A stretch of 64,000 nucleotides of DNA from Blastococcus sp. TF02A-30 (GTDB lineage Bacteria; Actinomycetota; Actinomycetes; Mycobacteriales; Geodermatophilaceae), in contig NZ_QOHJ01000001.1 of NCBI RefSeq assembly GCF_003319185.1, forward strand, positions 62,001 to 126,000. The letters run 5' to 3'. The first letter of the stretch is position 1, and every line of letters begins with the position of its first letter. Positions 24,818 to 34,458 of this stretch are shown one piece after another. The notes beneath the pieces were generated by a model. That model was not told the DNA's origin. It did not search any database and worked only from the letters and a program-made list of their open reading frames with translations. The position numbers were made by a program, and so were the translations under genes.

Positions 24818-25500
24818 CGGGGCTGCGTGCCCTCGACGATGCCGGCGGCGATGTCGCGCAGCTTGCGGTTGTAGCGCTGCGAGGCCTCGCGCAGGATCTC
24901 GAACGCCTGGTCGGCGTCCACGTGCCGCTGGGCCATGAGCACGCCCTTCGCCTGCTCGATCACCGCGCGCGACTGCATCGCCAGGCGCAGGTTGCGGGCC
25001 TGCTCCCCGAGCTCGGCGTGCGCGGTCGCGTTCACGACGGCGATGGCGATCGCCTCGGCCACCTCCAGCCCGGCCTCCAGCGACTCGGCGGAGGCGAACG
25101 CGGCCGGCCGGGTCGAGTAGATGTTCAGCGCGCCGATGCTGGTGCCCTGGAACGGCAGCGGCACCGACAGCGAGCTGCGCACCCCGGCCTCCCGGGCGCG
25201 GGGGACGTAGCGCGGCCAGCGCTCCTCGGTGGACGTGTCGTCGATGCGCAGGACGACGCCGCCGCGCCCGGCGTCCATGCAGGGGCCGTACCCCTCCTCG
25301 TACTGGAGCTCGTCGGCGTGGAGGGCCATCTCGCCGTGGTGGGCGGCCGTGAAGGCCTTGTCGTCGCGGAGCAGGGTGGTGGACACGGACTCCGCGCCCG
25401 GGATGCCCTGAGCGGCGATCCCGGTGATCTCGGTGAGGACCTCCTCGAGGTCCCGGTCGACGAGCACCACACGGCTGAGGGCTCGCAAGAGATCGTCCAC
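24814..25500 (-). CDS. GAF-ANTAR RNA-binding antiterminator
   Basis: A 228-residue two-domain regulator. Residues about 10-150 are a GAF domain (ESVSTTLLRDDKAFTAAHHG, shortened, then YGPCMDA and SSLSVPL), and residues about 165-225 are an ANTAR domain (SRAVIEQAKGVLMAQRHVDADQAFEILREAS, with the usual A-K-G and helix pattern). ANTAR proteins bind paired hexanucleotide hairpins in nascent mRNA and prevent termination; the GAF senses an unknown ligand. This is a common actinobacterial architecture. The GTG at 25500 begins with DDLLRALSRVV, a typical start for the group. It is divergent from an RsbW-like gene 127 bp away. Target RNAs are not known. Confidence 0.9.
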   Translation of the reverse strand: MDDLLRALSRVVLVDRDLEEVLTEITGIAAQGIPGAESVSTTLLRDDKAFTAAHHGEMALHADELQYEEGYGPCMDAGRGGVVLRIDDTSTEERWPRYVPRAREAGVRSSLSVPLPFQGTSIGALNIYSTRPAAFASAESLEAGLEVAEAIAIAVVNATAHAELGEQARNLRLAMQSRAVIEQAKGVLMAQRHVDADQAFEILREASQRYNRKLRDIAAGIVEGTQPR

Positions 25501-25626
25501 GGGGTGGATTGTGCCCGATCGACCACGCCTGCCCCGCCCCCCTTCGCGCGCCCGTCCCTCATCGGCCAGGATGAGCACACCCGGGACAGACCGGTCCGGT
25601 GGTCCAGCCGACGCGAAAGGGTGGCG

Positions 25627-26139
25627 ATGGCCGACGAGCCCACCCACGACGCGTGGCCCAGCTCCCCCGTCCCCTCGGTGCCCGGCGACGTGTGGCACTG
25701 GCAGCTCGAGGCCATGCACGTCGTGTCCCGGGTCCGGTCGGACCTGCGCGCCCGCATCGCGCACCCGTCGGTGTCCTCCGCCTCCACCGAGGACGCGCGC
25801 GACGGGCTGCTGCTGGTCTTCGAGGAGCTCGCGTCCAACGCGCTGCGGCACGGCGGCGGCGACGTCCGGGCGCTGGTCGTCGCCGGTCCGGCCGGGTGGC
25901 TGCTCGACCTGAGCGACGAGGCGCCCGACCGCCCGCCGGTCCCCGCCGTGGACCGGGACCCGGCGCTCGGCGGGATGGGGCTGCACCTGGTCGCGCAGCT
26001 GTCCACCGCCTACGGCTGGGAGCGGCGCCCCGGGCGCAAGCACGTCTGGGCCCGGCTGCCCTCGGGCAAGCCGGAGCCGGCCGAGCACCGGCACGAGCGG
26101 CTCCCCCAGCCCCGCTCGGGCGAGATCCGCCCCGACTGA
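25627..26139 (+). CDS. RsbW-like ATP-binding anti-sigma regulatory protein (paralogue)
   Basis: A 170-residue GHKL ATPase of the anti-sigma type. Motifs are the N-box LVFEELASNALRHGGG, the G1 segment LSDEAPDRPPVPAVDRDP and G2 GGMGLHLVAQLSTAYGW followed by KHVWARLP. It is clearly paralogous to the 16536-16964 product, with an added acidic/basic tail of about 25 residues. ATG 25627 is used because AAAGGG lies six bases upstream; GTG 25621 is an in-frame alternative. It lies between a GAF-ANTAR gene (divergent) and a PilZ gene (convergent, 7 bp), in a neighbourhood of signalling genes. The cognate sigma factor or antagonist is not in view. Confidence 0.84.
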   Translation: MADEPTHDAWPSSPVPSVPGDVWHWQLEAMHVVSRVRSDLRARIAHPSVSSASTEDARDGLLLVFEELASNALRHGGGDVRALVVAGPAGWLLDLSDEAPDRPPVPAVDRDPALGGMGLHLVAQLSTAYGWERRPGRKHVWARLPSGKPEPAEHRHERLPQPRSGEIRPD

Positions 26140-26146
26140 GCCGGGA

Positions 26147-26785
26147 TCACTCGATGCTCTTGGCGCGCTCCTCGCGCAGCGCCTGGAAGACCCGCCGGCG
26201 CACCCGGTCCTGGTCCTTCTCCTGGATGCCGAGGAAGCGGATCGACATCAGCCAGCGCGCGCCCCGGGCCTGGGTGCGGACCAGCTCGGCCTTCGTGCGG
26301 ATCTCGCCGTCCTCCAGCTCGAAGGTCAGGTCCAGCGAGGCCCCGGCCTCGGGCAGCACGCCGAACCCCTCGAACTGGGCCCGCATCCCGTTCTCGCTCA
26401 GGTCGACGGTCTCGCCGGCGAGGTCCACGGCGCCGATGCCGGCGGTCACCGGGACCGCGACCCGGCCGCGGACGGCGGTGCGCCGCTGGCTCTCCTCCGC
26501 CGGGCCGGTGGTCCGCAGCCGCCAGCGGACCACGGTGCCGGTCTCGACGTCGAGGACCTCGGCGGGCACGGCGCGGCGGGTCTCCTTGGCCTTCCAGTAG
26601 ATCTCCACGGCGTCGCCGGGCCTGACCACCGCCTGCTCGACGAACTCCCCCGCCGACGGGCGCACCACGACGACGTCACCGTTGACCAGCTCCACGCGCG
26701 AGCTGATCGAGATGCCCCGGCCGGTGAGCGTGACGTCGGCCTCGGTCTGCTCCTCCGGGTGGTCGACGCCGGGTTCGCTGGTCAT
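26147..26785 (-). CDS. PilZ-domain c-di-GMP receptor protein
   Basis: A 212-residue protein with an N-terminal beta-rich YcgR-like region (about 20-105) and a C-terminal PilZ domain (about 108-205). The c-di-GMP-binding elements are visible: an RR pair in QRRTAVRGRVAVPV and the D-x-S-x-x-G box VDLSENGMRAQF. This two-domain layout binds cyclic di-GMP and typically alters flagellar motor or polysaccharide export. ATG 26785 has GAGAGG nine bases upstream. No signal peptide is seen, so it acts in the cytosol. With the GGDEF protein at 1424 and the EAL protein at 27878 it gives the window a maker, a breaker and a receiver of the same messenger. Confidence 0.88.
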   Translation of the reverse strand: MTSEPGVDHPEEQTEADVTLTGRGISISSRVELVNGDVVVVRPSAGEFVEQAVVRPGDAVEIYWKAKETRRAVPAEVLDVETGTVVRWRLRTTGPAEESQRRTAVRGRVAVPVTAGIGAVDLAGETVDLSENGMRAQFEGFGVLPEAGASLDLTFELEDGEIRTKAELVRTQARGARWLMSIRFLGIQEKDQDRVRRRVFQALREERAKSIE

Positions 26786-26870
26786 GGGTGTGCCTCTCCG
26801 ATGCTGTGTGCAGTGCGCGCGGTGCCGGCGACGAGCGGCCGGGTGCGGCGCGGGGGGAACGGTAACGGCC

Positions 26871-26894
26871 GGGCCCGCAGCACCCCGCGGGCCC
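26871..26894 (-). terminator. Hairpin downstream of the NYN gene
   Basis: Perfect 8-bp arms GGGCCCGC and GCGGGCCC separated by eight bases, located 170 bp after the NYN stop and 86 bp before the PilZ start on the same strand. There is no U-tract, as is common for high-GC actinobacteria, so termination is plausible but unproved. Confidence 0.4.
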
Positions 26895-27062
26895 CGGTGC
26901 GACGCGCCGCCCCGGCGCGCGGTCGCCCGGCCGGGGGGAGCACGTTCCCCCGGCGCAGCGCCGCGACCAGCCGGTCGTGGGAGGACACCCGCACGCAGGC
27001 CCATCGGCAGACCCGACCGGTTTCCTGAGCCGAACGCCTCCGCGGAACGGGAAATCCCCCGC

Positions 27063-27881
27063 TCAGCCCCGTCGCGCGGTCCAGGAGCTGACGAAGTCGC
27101 GCAGGCTGCGGGTCGGCCGCAGCCAGGCGCCGTCCGGCGGGAGGGCGTCGAGGCGCACCCGGTCCAGGGGCTCGGTGAAGGCCCCGGGGACGTCCTCGAT
27201 GTCGATGAACTCGAGCAGGTCGGAGCCGATCGCGTACCCGGCGACCTCGCTGAACGCCACGACGACGACCCGCGTGCCGCTGCGGACCAGCTCCTCCAGC
27301 GGCTCGGCGAAGTTGCGGCCGTCGCCGGAGAACACCACCAGGCGGCGCAGCTGGTGGCTGTGCGCCCGGACGGCGATGTGGTCGAGCATGTCCTGGTCGA
27401 TGTCGTCGTCCGGTTGCGTCTTCGGCCGGGCGAAGACGGCGTAGCCGAAGCCGCGCAGCGCCTCGACCCACCGCTGGAGGCTGCCCGGCTGCGGCGGGAT
27501 GTTGGCGAAGACGCAGGCCTCGACCTCGGGGACCACGTCCCCGGTGCGCGCCGCCGCCTCGCCGGCGCCCTCGACGAACCACGCCGCGATCGCGTCGAAC
27601 CGCGGCCGAGAGGCGGCGGTCGGCCGGGCCCCGATGACCGTCGACAGGGTCATGTCGATGTTCGGGGCGTCCCAGATCAGCAGGTCCAGCGGCGGGCGCA
27701 CCGGGCCGCCGTCGGCGGCGGGGGCCGGCTCGCCGGCGACGACGTCGGGCTGATCGGCGATCGAGGTGTCCTGCACGGGTGCAGTCTGCCCGTCGGGCAC
27801 CCGGTCCGCGGCACCGGCGGGGGGTCCGGCGGGCGGTCCGGCAGGAGAGGTGGCCCGGCGGGCGATGCGGCGCACGCTCAC
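27063..27881 (-). CDS. NYN (PIN-like) domain protein, putative RNase
   Basis: About 272 residues. After a low-complexity N terminus (GPPAGPPAG) comes a NYN/LabA-like fold: LLIWDAPNIDMTL with the first conserved Asp and Asn, a helical insert, DDDIDQDMLDHIAVRAHS with the central acidic residues, and VVFSGDGRNFAEPLEELV, the S-G-D strand. These are the catalytic acidic positions of PIN-type nucleases, so a metal-dependent RNase is likely. GTG 27881 overlaps the stop of the GGDEF-EAL gene by four bases (GTGA), implying coupled translation; GTG 27776, which removes the low-complexity tail, is an alternative. Pairing with a c-di-GMP enzyme is unusual, and its RNA target is unknown. Confidence 0.75.
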   Translation of the reverse strand: MSVRRIARRATSPAGPPAGPPAGAADRVPDGQTAPVQDTSIADQPDVVAGEPAPAADGGPVRPPLDLLIWDAPNIDMTLSTVIGARPTAASRPRFDAIAAWFVEGAGEAAARTGDVVPEVEACVFANIPPQPGSLQRWVEALRGFGYAVFARPKTQPDDDIDQDMLDHIAVRAHSHQLRRLVVFSGDGRNFAEPLEELVRSGTRVVVVAFSEVAGYAIGSDLLEFIDIEDVPGAFTEPLDRVRLDALPPDGAWLRPTRSLRDFVSSWTARRG

Positions 27882-29983
27882 CGCAGCGACGTCACCGGGG
27901 TGCCGGCCACCGCCAACGCGCAGAGGTCGCCCCCCGCCTCCTGGACGGCGCGCACGTACCGGGGGACCTCGTCGGCCGGCATCGGGTGCCCGAGCAGCCA
28001 GCCCTGCGCCAGGTCGCACCCCGCCGCCCGCACCATGCGCAGGTGGTCGACGGTCTCCACGCCCTCGGCGACCGACCGGATCCCCAGTGTCCGGGTGAGG
28101 CCGACGATCGCCGCCAGCACCGCGCCGCCGTCGCCCCCGGTCACCTGCTCGGCGGCGGTCAGCAGCGACCGGTCGATCTTCAGCGTGCCGACGGGCAGGG
28201 CGAACAGCTGGGCCAGCGAGGACCAGCCGGTGCCGAAGTCGTCGATGGCCACGCGGACGCCGAGCCGGCGCAGCACGGAGAGCTGGTCCTCGGCCCGGGT
28301 CGGGTCCTCCGCGACGCTGGTCTCGGTGAGCTCGAGGACGAGCTGCTCGGCGGGCAGCCCGGACTCGTGCAGCGCCGTGCGGACGTCGCGCACGAGGGTC
28401 TCGGCGGAGAAGTGCCGGGCGCTGATGTTGACCGACATGCGCAGCGGCAGCCCCTGCGCCGCCCACTCCACGGCACGGCGGGTCGTCTCCACCAGCAGCC
28501 ACCGGGTGATCGGGATGACCTGCCCCGTCTCCTCGGCGACCGACAGGAAGGAGTCGGGCGGCAGCAGCCCCCGCTCGGGGTGCTGCCAGCGCACGAGCGC
28601 CTCCACGCCCTCGACCGCGCCCGTGTCCAGCCGCACGATGGGCTGGTAGTGCACGACCAGCTGGTCGATCGCCTCGTCCCGCAGCCGGGTGGCCACCTCC
28701 AGCCGCCAGCGGGCGGCCTCCCGGAGCCCGGGCGAGAACAGGTGCACGCGGTCGCGGCCCATGCTCTTGGCGGCGAACATCGCGGCGTCGGCGTCGCTGA
28801 GCAGCTCGTGCCCGTCGCGCATCCCGGGCCGGGCCACCGCCACGCCGATGCTGGCCGACAGCGGGACCGAGATGCCGGTGGCGACGAAGGGCCGCACGAA
28901 GATCTCCTGCAACCGGAAGGCCAGGGCGGCCGCCTCCGAGTCGTCGCACCTGCGGGCGAGGACGACGAACTGGTCGCCACCCAGCCGGCCCACGGAGTCC
29001 CCCGGGCGCAGCGTCTCGGTGAGCCGGTCGCCGACCTGGCGCAGGAGCGCGTCGCCGATGCCGTGCCCCAGCGAGTCGTTGATCGTCTTGAACCCGTCGA
29101 GGTCGATCATCAGCAGCGCCACACCCCCCTCCTCGGGGACCGCGGCCAGCGCCTCGCTCATCGCGTCGAGCAGGGTCGCGCGGTTCGGCAGCCCGGTGAG
29201 GTCGTCGTGCCGGGCCCGCCAGGCCAGCGCCTGCTCGCCGCGGACCCGCTCGGTGATGTCGGTGTGGGTCACCACGGCGCGGGCGGCGCCGTCGACCCGG
29301 GCCGCCTGGAGCCGGTACCAGGCGTTCGTGGTCGGGGTGGACCGCGGGAACTCGTGCTCGAAGGGCTGGACGGCGCCGTCGGCGGCGGGGTCGAGCAGCC
29401 GGCGGAGGCCGGCCTCGATGGCGCTGCTGTCGGTCGGCGAGACGCCCAGCGTGACCGCCGCGCGGTAGTCGGTGCCCGGCACGCCCACCGACCGGGACGG
29501 GACGGCGAGGGTGGCCGCCCACCGCCGGTTCCCGGTGAGGATCCGGAAGTCCTCGTCGACCAGCACCGTCGCCGACGGGAGCGCCTCCAGCACCGAGCTG
29601 AGCCGGCGCAGCTCCGCCTCCCGCGCGGCCTCGGTGCGGTGACGCTGGTCGACGTCGCGGAAGAAGACGGAGACACCGGGCGGGTCGGCGAAGACGCGGA
29701 CCTCGTACCAGCGCCCCTGCGGTTCGTAGTAGTACTCGAACTCCCGCGGCCGGCCGTCCGCCAGCACCTCGAGGTACTTCTCCTGGGCCAGCGACTCGAC
29801 CATGTACGGGAAGACCTCGCCCGCGCGACGGCCGACGAGCTCCTCGGCGGGGTGCTCGAGGAACTGCTCGGCGGCGGCGTTCACGTAGGTGAAGCGGCCC
29901 TCGGCGTCGAGCCGGTAGATCGCATCGGGGACGGCGGCGAGCGGTCCGGGTCCCCCCGGACCTGGGCCGTCGTCAGGTCGCAC
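27878..29983 (-). CDS. PAS-PAS-GGDEF(GGDQF)-EAL protein, probable c-di-GMP phosphodiesterase
   Basis: A 701-residue cytosolic protein. Two PAS domains come first (AVPDAIYRLDAEGRFTYVNA near residue 20 and VLEALPSATVLVDEDFRILT near 145). The GGDEF-type domain (about 270-425) has the altered signature GRLGGDQFVVL in place of GGDEF, with an RxxD site (RPGD) five residues upstream; loss of the metal-binding Glu suggests little or no cyclase activity, so it may bind GTP or c-di-GMP to regulate. The EAL domain (about 440-690) is intact: VEALVRWQHP, ELTETSVAED, DDFGTGWSSL, KIDRSL and EGVET. It should hydrolyse c-di-GMP to pGpG. GTG 29983 begins close to the first PAS. It is co-translated with the NYN gene. 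Confidence 0.9.
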   Translation of the reverse strand: MRPDDGPGPGGPGPLAAVPDAIYRLDAEGRFTYVNAAAEQFLEHPAEELVGRRAGEVFPYMVESLAQEKYLEVLADGRPREFEYYYEPQGRWYEVRVFADPPGVSVFFRDVDQRHRTEAAREAELRRLSSVLEALPSATVLVDEDFRILTGNRRWAATLAVPSRSVGVPGTDYRAAVTLGVSPTDSSAIEAGLRRLLDPAADGAVQPFEHEFPRSTPTTNAWYRLQAARVDGAARAVVTHTDITERVRGEQALAWRARHDDLTGLPNRATLLDAMSEALAAVPEEGGVALLMIDLDGFKTINDSLGHGIGDALLRQVGDRLTETLRPGDSVGRLGGDQFVVLARRCDDSEAAALAFRLQEIFVRPFVATGISVPLSASIGVAVARPGMRDGHELLSDADAAMFAAKSMGRDRVHLFSPGLREAARWRLEVATRLRDEAIDQLVVHYQPIVRLDTGAVEGVEALVRWQHPERGLLPPDSFLSVAEETGQVIPITRWLLVETTRRAVEWAAQGLPLRMSVNISARHFSAETLVRDVRTALHESGLPAEQLVLELTETSVAEDPTRAEDQLSVLRRLGVRVAIDDFGTGWSSLAQLFALPVGTLKIDRSLLTAAEQVTGGDGGAVLAAIVGLTRTLGIRSVAEGVETVDHLRMVRAAGCDLAQGWLLGHPMPADEVPRYVRAVQEAGGDLCALAVAGTPVTSLR

Positions 29984-30107
29984 GCTGCCCGCACTCCGTC
30001 CGCTGGTTCTGCTGGGTCCGCACCGGCGGAGATAACGGTACGGAACCGTCTCCCGGGTCGTCGACGGGAGGCGGTCCGGCGTCGAGCCTAGCGCCCGGGC
30101 CGAGCAC

Positions 30108-31736
30108 TCAGACAGCCTCGACCGACGAGCGCGCGACGATGCCCGCCACGTCGGTCCCGGCGGGCAGGGTCCCCAGCACCGCACCCCAGTCCCCGCCCAG
30201 GCGGGAGGCGCAGAACGCGTCGGCGACCGGCGCCGGGGTGAACCGGAGCAGCAGCGAGCCCTGCAGGCACAGGGCCAGCAGGCCGGCGATCCGGCGGGCC
30301 CGCAGCGGCAGCGCCTCGGGGTCGCCGAGCTCGGCGGAGAGCCGCTTCACCGCCGCGTCGAACCGCGCGTCGAGCCCCCGGGCCAGTTCGATCTCCTCGG
30401 TGACGGCGGCCAGCGAGTCCGACGAGCGACCCATCGCCCGCAGCACGTCGAGGGCGATGACGTTGCCCGAGCCCTCCCAGATGGAGTTCAGCGGCGACTG
30501 GCGGTACAGCCGGGGCAGCCCGGAGTCCTCCACGTAGCCGTTGCCGCCCAACACCTCCATGGCCTCCGCGACGACGCCCGGGGTGCGCTTGCACACCCAG
30601 AACTTCGCCGCGGCACCCGCGAGCCGGAGGAACGCGGACTCCCCCGCGTCCACCGCTGCCGCGAGCCGGATCGCCAGCGCGGTGGCCGCCTCGCTCTCGA
30701 CGGCGAGGTCGGCCAGGACGTTGCGCATCAGGGGCTGGTCGACCAGCAGCGCCCCGAAGGCGCTGCGGTGCCGGGCGTGGTGCACCGCCTGGGTCAGGGC
30801 GGCGCGCACGGTGGCCGCCGAGCCGAGCACGCAGTCCAGGCGGGTCGTGTTGACCATCTCGATGATCGCCGGCACCCCGCGCCCCGGCTCGCCGACCAGC
30901 CAGCCGGTGGTCCCGTCGAACTCCACCTCGCTGGAGGCGTTGGACCGGTCGCCGAGCTTGTCCTTGAGACGTTGCACGTGGAACACGTTGCGGCTGCCGT
31001 CGGGCAGCACCCGCGGCACGAGGAAGCACGAGACGCCCTCCTCGAGCTGCGCCAGGACCAGGAACAGGTCGCTCATCGGCGCCGAGGTGAACCACTTGTG
31101 GCCGGTCAGCCGGTAGGAGCCGTCGGGCCGGGCGACCGCGCGCGTGGTGTTGGCGCGCACGTCCGAGCCGCCCTGCTTCTCGGTCATGCCCATGCCGGCG
31201 ACCAGGCCTGCCTTGCCGGTCGGCTCGGCCAGCCCGAACTGGTAGGCCCGCGCGGTCAGTCCCGGCTCGTAGCGTGCCGCCAGCGCGGGGGCGCGGCGCA
31301 GCGCGGGCACGACCGCGTAGGTCATGGTCACCGGGCAGCCGTGGCCCATCTCCACCTGCGTCCACCCCAGGTACCCGACCGCCCGGCGGACGTGCGCGTG
31401 CGCGTCCCCTGCCTGCTGGTCGGCCCACGGGGCACCGGCCAGGCCGTGCTCGGTGGCCGTGCGCATGAGCTCGTGCCAGGCCGGGTGGAACTCCACCTCG
31501 TCGATCCGGTGCCCGTACCGGTCGTGGGTGCGCAGCCGCGGCGGGTTCTCGTTGGCCAGCCGTCCCCACTCCTGCGCCTGCTCGCTGCCGGCCAGCCGTC
31601 CCAGCTCGCCGAGCGAGGCGAGCGCCGCGGCGTCGGCGTGCCGCAGGCACGCCTCGGACAGCGCGACGTCGTCGGCGATCGGGTCGTGCCCGACGAGCGG
31701 CGGCACCTGGTTGGTGACCTCGTGGGTGGCGCTCAT
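30108..31736 (-). CDS. aidB: AidB-type acyl-CoA dehydrogenase family flavoprotein
   Basis: A 542-residue FAD protein longer than ordinary acyl-CoA dehydrogenases, matching the AidB (adaptive response) subgroup. It has the extended N-terminal region (NQVPPLVGHDPIADDVALSE) characteristic of AidB, the flavin-binding MGMTEKQGGSDVRANTT, TGHKWFTSAPMSDLFLVLAQ (both trimmed), and LGGNGYVEDSGLPRLYRQSP with the IWEGSGNV segment. E. coli AidB is a DNA-binding protein induced by alkylation and may detoxify alkylating agents; whether this one binds DNA is unknown. ATG 31736 is clear. A CRP-like palindrome lies 80-93 bp upstream of the start, shared with the divergent secreted-protein gene. Confidence 0.85.
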   Translation of the reverse strand: MSATHEVTNQVPPLVGHDPIADDVALSEACLRHADAAALASLGELGRLAGSEQAQEWGRLANENPPRLRTHDRYGHRIDEVEFHPAWHELMRTATEHGLAGAPWADQQAGDAHAHVRRAVGYLGWTQVEMGHGCPVTMTYAVVPALRRAPALAARYEPGLTARAYQFGLAEPTGKAGLVAGMGMTEKQGGSDVRANTTRAVARPDGSYRLTGHKWFTSAPMSDLFLVLAQLEEGVSCFLVPRVLPDGSRNVFHVQRLKDKLGDRSNASSEVEFDGTTGWLVGEPGRGVPAIIEMVNTTRLDCVLGSAATVRAALTQAVHHARHRSAFGALLVDQPLMRNVLADLAVESEAATALAIRLAAAVDAGESAFLRLAGAAAKFWVCKRTPGVVAEAMEVLGGNGYVEDSGLPRLYRQSPLNSIWEGSGNVIALDVLRAMGRSSDSLAAVTEEIELARGLDARFDAAVKRLSAELGDPEALPLRARRIAGLLALCLQGSLLLRFTPAPVADAFCASRLGGDWGAVLGTLPAGTDVAGIVARSSVEAV

Positions 31737-31815
31737 GCGGGCACCGTACGACGCCCGACCGGTAGCAGAGCGTGGATCTGCGATCGACGACGAGCGACAG
31801 CCCGATGAACCGCAG

Positions 31816-31829
31816 GTGATCCAGATCAC
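31816..31829. promoter_or_regulatory. CRP/GlxR-like palindrome
   Basis: GTGATCCAGATCAC is a GTGA-N6-TCAC site, the core of the CRP/FNR-family consensus TGTGA-N6-TCACA used by actinobacterial cAMP receptor proteins. It sits between the aidB-like gene (start 80 bp to the left) and the secreted-protein gene (start 108 bp to the right), so it could act on either promoter. Confidence 0.5.
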
Positions 31830-31874
31830 GCTCTGCGTTCACCCGTGCGAGCTAACGGAGTGGACACACCGTCC

Positions 31875-31900
31875 GGAACGAATGCGGTGCGCAACCGTCT
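31875..31900 (+). promoter_or_regulatory. Candidate ECF-sigma promoter of the secreted-protein gene
   Basis: GGAAC at 31875-31879 and CGTCT at 31896-31900 are separated by 16 bases, the arrangement of ECF sigma promoters of the SigE type (GGAAC-N16-CGTCT). The start codon follows 36 bases later, so a transcript start near 31908 is plausible. Such matches arise by chance in GC-rich DNA. Confidence 0.3.
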
Positions 31901-31936
31901 GGCGGCCGAGACGGAACGGTTCCTACGGTCCGCGCC

Positions 31937-32938
31937 ATGACCGCCACCCAGGGTGCCGACGACGGAGGGGCCCTGCCCGCCGTCGCCTGGTCCTGGGCCC
32001 GGCGGGCGCTCGTGGCCGGGATGCTCGGCGCCGGCGTCTACGCGGGTCTGACCGCGGCCGCCGACGTCGCACGGGGTGCGGAACCCGCCGCGGTCGACAC
32101 CCCTGCTGAACAGGAAACCGCAGCTCAGACGGCCGAGGTGCCGCCTCCTCCGCCGGCAGGGAGCTCCCCCGAGGAGCCTCCCGGCCAGACCCGGACCGAC
32201 TCGTCGGCCACCACGACCGACCCCGACGTCACGCCCGGCTCCAGCAGTGGCGAGGGGACGACCACCACGACGAGCACTGCCACCGACGACGCCCCCACGC
32301 AGGGCGACGGCACCACGCAGCCGGCGACGACGTCCACCGAGCCGTCCACCGATCCGGCCACCGCGCCCCCCTCCGCGCCGTCCGCCGCGGCCACCGAGCC
32401 GGATGCGACGACGCCGGCCCCGCCGGTGGCCGAACCGCCGGCTGCCGCCCGCTGCGCCACGGCCGGCGGGTCGGCTCCCGCTGCCCCGTGCGCCGCCGAC
32501 GCACCGGAGCAGCACGCCGCGGCGCTCCCCGACCGCACCGAGCAGGAGCAGGCGGACCAGGCCCGGGCCGCCTCCGCCGGTACGGGGACGACGGCCACGA
32601 CGACCGCGCCGCGCACCGAGGCGCGCGGCGCGACGGCCGACGCCGCTCCGGCTCCCGTCGTCCCCGTCCTGCAGGACGCGGCGCAGCTGCCCCCCGAGCC
32701 CGTGGCCCCCACGGCCCCGCTGCTCCCCCTGCCCCCGGCCCCCTCGGCCGTCGGCGCGGTGGGCGGATGCAGCGCCCAGGGCGCCGGCCAGGGCGCCACC
32801 GGCGGAACCCCCACCCTCGCGGCGGCCGTGCTGAGCGCGCCCGCCGCCCCGGCCCCCGCGCTCGGCGCCGGGGCCCCCGCGCAGGTCTCGGGCTCGATCG
32901 GCGGCCCCGCCGACGACCCCGGCACGCGCCCCGACTGA
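31937..32938 (+). CDS. Secreted or membrane-tethered Thr/Pro/Ala-rich protein
   Basis: A 333-residue protein of low complexity. Residues 1-24 are polar with two arginines (WSWARRALVAGMLG), followed by a single hydrophobic segment (about 24-48) that can serve as signal peptide or anchor. The rest is rich in Thr, Pro, Ala, Ser and acidic residues, with proline runs (PPPPP) and TTTTTST, as expected for a disordered, possibly glycosylated wall-spanning region. Three cysteines occur in the middle and C-terminal third (RCATAGG, APCAAD, GGCSAQ). No sorting signal is seen at the C terminus. It precedes the repeat protein and sortase genes and may belong to the same surface system; function unknown. 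Confidence 0.6.
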   Translation: MTATQGADDGGALPAVAWSWARRALVAGMLGAGVYAGLTAAADVARGAEPAAVDTPAEQETAAQTAEVPPPPPAGSSPEEPPGQTRTDSSATTTDPDVTPGSSSGEGTTTTTSTATDDAPTQGDGTTQPATTSTEPSTDPATAPPSAPSAAATEPDATTPAPPVAEPPAAARCATAGGSAPAAPCAADAPEQHAAALPDRTEQEQADQARAASAGTGTTATTTAPRTEARGATADAAPAPVVPVLQDAAQLPPEPVAPTAPLLPLPPAPSAVGAVGGCSAQGAGQGATGGTPTLAAAVLSAPAAPAPALGAGAPAQVSGSIGGPADDPGTRPD

Positions 32939-33015
32939 CCGTCGGATCCCTCGCCAGCAGGCACCCGTCACAGGTGCGCCACGGGGGGCGCACCACGACC
33001 TCGTGCCGCTGCCCC

Positions 33016-33029
33016 TGATCTGCAGATCA
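33016..33029. promoter_or_regulatory. Perfect 14-bp palindrome upstream of the repeat surface protein
   Basis: TGATCTGCAGATCA lies 87 bp before the surface-protein ATG. Its half-site TGATC/GATCA is the same as in the CRP-like site at 31816 but spaced two bases wider, so it is not a standard CRP box. Possible operator; may be chance. Confidence 0.3.
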
Positions 33030-33115
33030 CCGCACCACCCGCGCCCGCTTGGCCAGGCCCGCGCGGCAGCACCGCAACCCACACCCACACCACACCCACG
33101 AAGGAACGCACCCAG

Positions 33116-34438
<1,323 letters not shown>

Positions 34439-34458
34439 CGGTCTGATCCACCGGCCTG

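Noticed and set aside
28980-29010. GGDQF as proof of an active diguanylate cyclase
   Set aside because: The metal-binding Glu is missing, so I only call the EAL domain active.
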